DNA from: Thermoflexales bacterium
GTDB taxonomy: Bacteria; Chloroflexota; Anaerolineae; B4-G1; SLSP01
Assembly: GCA_015486785.1 (NCBI GenBank)
Contig: WFQZ01000198.1
Span: 1-6,123, forward strand
DNA length: 6,123 nt
Reading direction: 5' to 3'
This document shows, one piece after another, positions 5,520-6,123 of this stretch. Position 1 is the first letter of the stretch; each line of letters opens with the position of its first letter. Made by a program: the position numbers and the translations under genes. The notes under the pieces are model-generated. The model did not search any database. It saw only the letters and a program-made list of their open reading frames with translations, and had not been told where the DNA came from.

Positions 5520-6123
5520 ATGCGACGTTATAGCGAAATTCTGCGTTTTCGGGGCGGGGTACGCCGTCAGCTTCCTTCGCCGGAGGTGATGGTTTCTTAT
5601 CCGCCGGCGGGGACGCCGGTGGAGGCGGGCGAGCAACTGGTCGTGCTGGTGGATTTGTTGCCGATGCTGCCCCATCGCAGCCGCGAGATTCGCACGGTGG
5701 CGGTGGAGACGTATTGGGCCTCGTCCGGCAGTGTGGTGGCGCGATTGCGCCGTGCTCTGGCGGCGGCCAACCGCTACTTGGTGCATGTGAATGAGACCTT
5801 GGCGGTCGGCGAGAAAAGCTCCGGCTGTCTCACTTGCCTCGTCTGCCGGGAAGAGGAGTTGTTTTTGGGCCAGGTCGGACCGGGGTATGCGTTTGTCTCC
5901 CACCCAGATCACACGCTGGAGTTGTTCCCCCGGCGAGACCGGCTGTTGATTCCCCTGGGCGGGACTTTGCCCCCTCGTATGCACATCGGCTTTACGTTGT
6001 TGGAGGACGAAAGCACGGTGCTGTTGGCGACCACGCTGGCTGCCGAGAGTCAAGCCCGCGACCGCTGGCAGCAGTTGTTCGCGGAGGCGCGGACGACGGA
6101 GGAGCTGGTCGCCCGCATTGACC
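5520..6123 (+). CDS. PP2C-like domain protein, probably catalytically dead (3' end beyond window)
   Basis: The frame is open from ATG 5520 to the window edge, giving 201 residues and no stop codon. No signal peptide or membrane helix is seen. The layout resembles a PPM/PP2C phosphatase fold: VVLVD (41-45) sits where the family has its V-A-D-G-M-G-G strand, the helix ending in LRRALAAANRYL (78-87) matches the family's alanine-rich A-A-N-x-x-L helix, and CLTCLVCREEELFLGQVGPG (103-122) matches the paired strands ending in V-G-D-S. VLLATTLAAE (167-176) matches the late strand that normally ends in S-D-G. In these blocks the metal-binding residues are changed: DG to DL, VGD to VGP and SDG to TTL. 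A pseudophosphatase or regulatory PP2C-like domain is therefore inferred. The match is by eye and weak. The ATG has only a poor GGGTGAT SD-like stretch, but the promoter spacing supports it. Confidence 0.6.
   Translation, partial: MRRYSEILRFRGGVRRQLPSPEVMVSYPPAGTPVEAGEQLVVLVDLLPMLPHRSREIRTVAVETYWASSGSVVARLRRALAAANRYLVHVNETLAVGEKSSGCLTCLVCREEELFLGQVGPGYAFVSHPDHTLELFPRRDRLLIPLGGTLPPRMHIGFTLLEDESTVLLATTLAAESQARDRWQQLFAEARTTEELVARID

Noticed and set aside
5292..6053. Minus-strand open frame of 253 codons spanning the end of the SUMF1-like gene and the PP2C-like gene
   Set aside because: It runs antisense across two better-supported genes and the promoter between them, and its composition is arginine/glutamine-rich and low in complexity.

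Overview
This window is bacterial chromosomal DNA, moderately GC-rich by eye, with tightly packed genes, clear Shine-Dalgarno (SD) sites and vegetative-type TTGACA/TATAAT-like promoters. No rRNA, tRNA, transposase, phage or CRISPR sequence is visible. Three things would fit a Chloroflexota (Anaerolineae-like) or similar environmental bacterium: a receiver domain fused to a sulfatase-modifying-factor (SUMF1) domain, a degenerate PP2C-like protein, and a 21-bp tandem repeat. That placement is a guess from gene content, not a demonstrated assignment.

Layout. Positions 1-192 hold seven complete 21-bp tandem repeats and a decayed eighth copy. A strong promoter follows at 225-252, then a leader of about 93 nt with two strong stem-loops (262-291 and 309-334). 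This leads into a cytoplasmic GH13 alpha-amylase/neopullulanase-like enzyme (352-2190, +). The enzyme gene converges on htpG (2232-4097, -), which encodes a complete Hsp90-family chaperone. The 41 bp between their stop codons are almost filled by a perfect 13-bp inverted repeat that could terminate transcription in both directions.

The 151-bp divergent region between htpG and the next gene (4098-4248) carries two face-to-face promoters whose -35 hexamers overlap by five bases. The rightward promoter drives the most unusual gene of the window (4249-5433, +). It encodes an intact CheY-like receiver domain, one transmembrane helix, and then a SUMF1/formylglycine-generating-enzyme-like (FGE-like) domain predicted to lie outside the cytoplasm, in which both catalytic cysteines of true FGEs are replaced by alanine. 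Downstream, with its own promoter at 5477-5504, begins a gene cut by the window end (5520-6123, +). Its first 201 residues look like a PP2C-type phosphatase fold that has lost its metal-binding aspartates.

How the genes relate. The GH13 enzyme and HtpG are probably independent metabolic and housekeeping units. The receiver-TM-SUMF1 protein and the PP2C-like protein are adjacent and co-directional. Both look like signalling or enzyme folds reused without their original catalysis, so they may belong to one uncharacterised signalling module. That link is inference from proximity only, because each gene has its own promoter.
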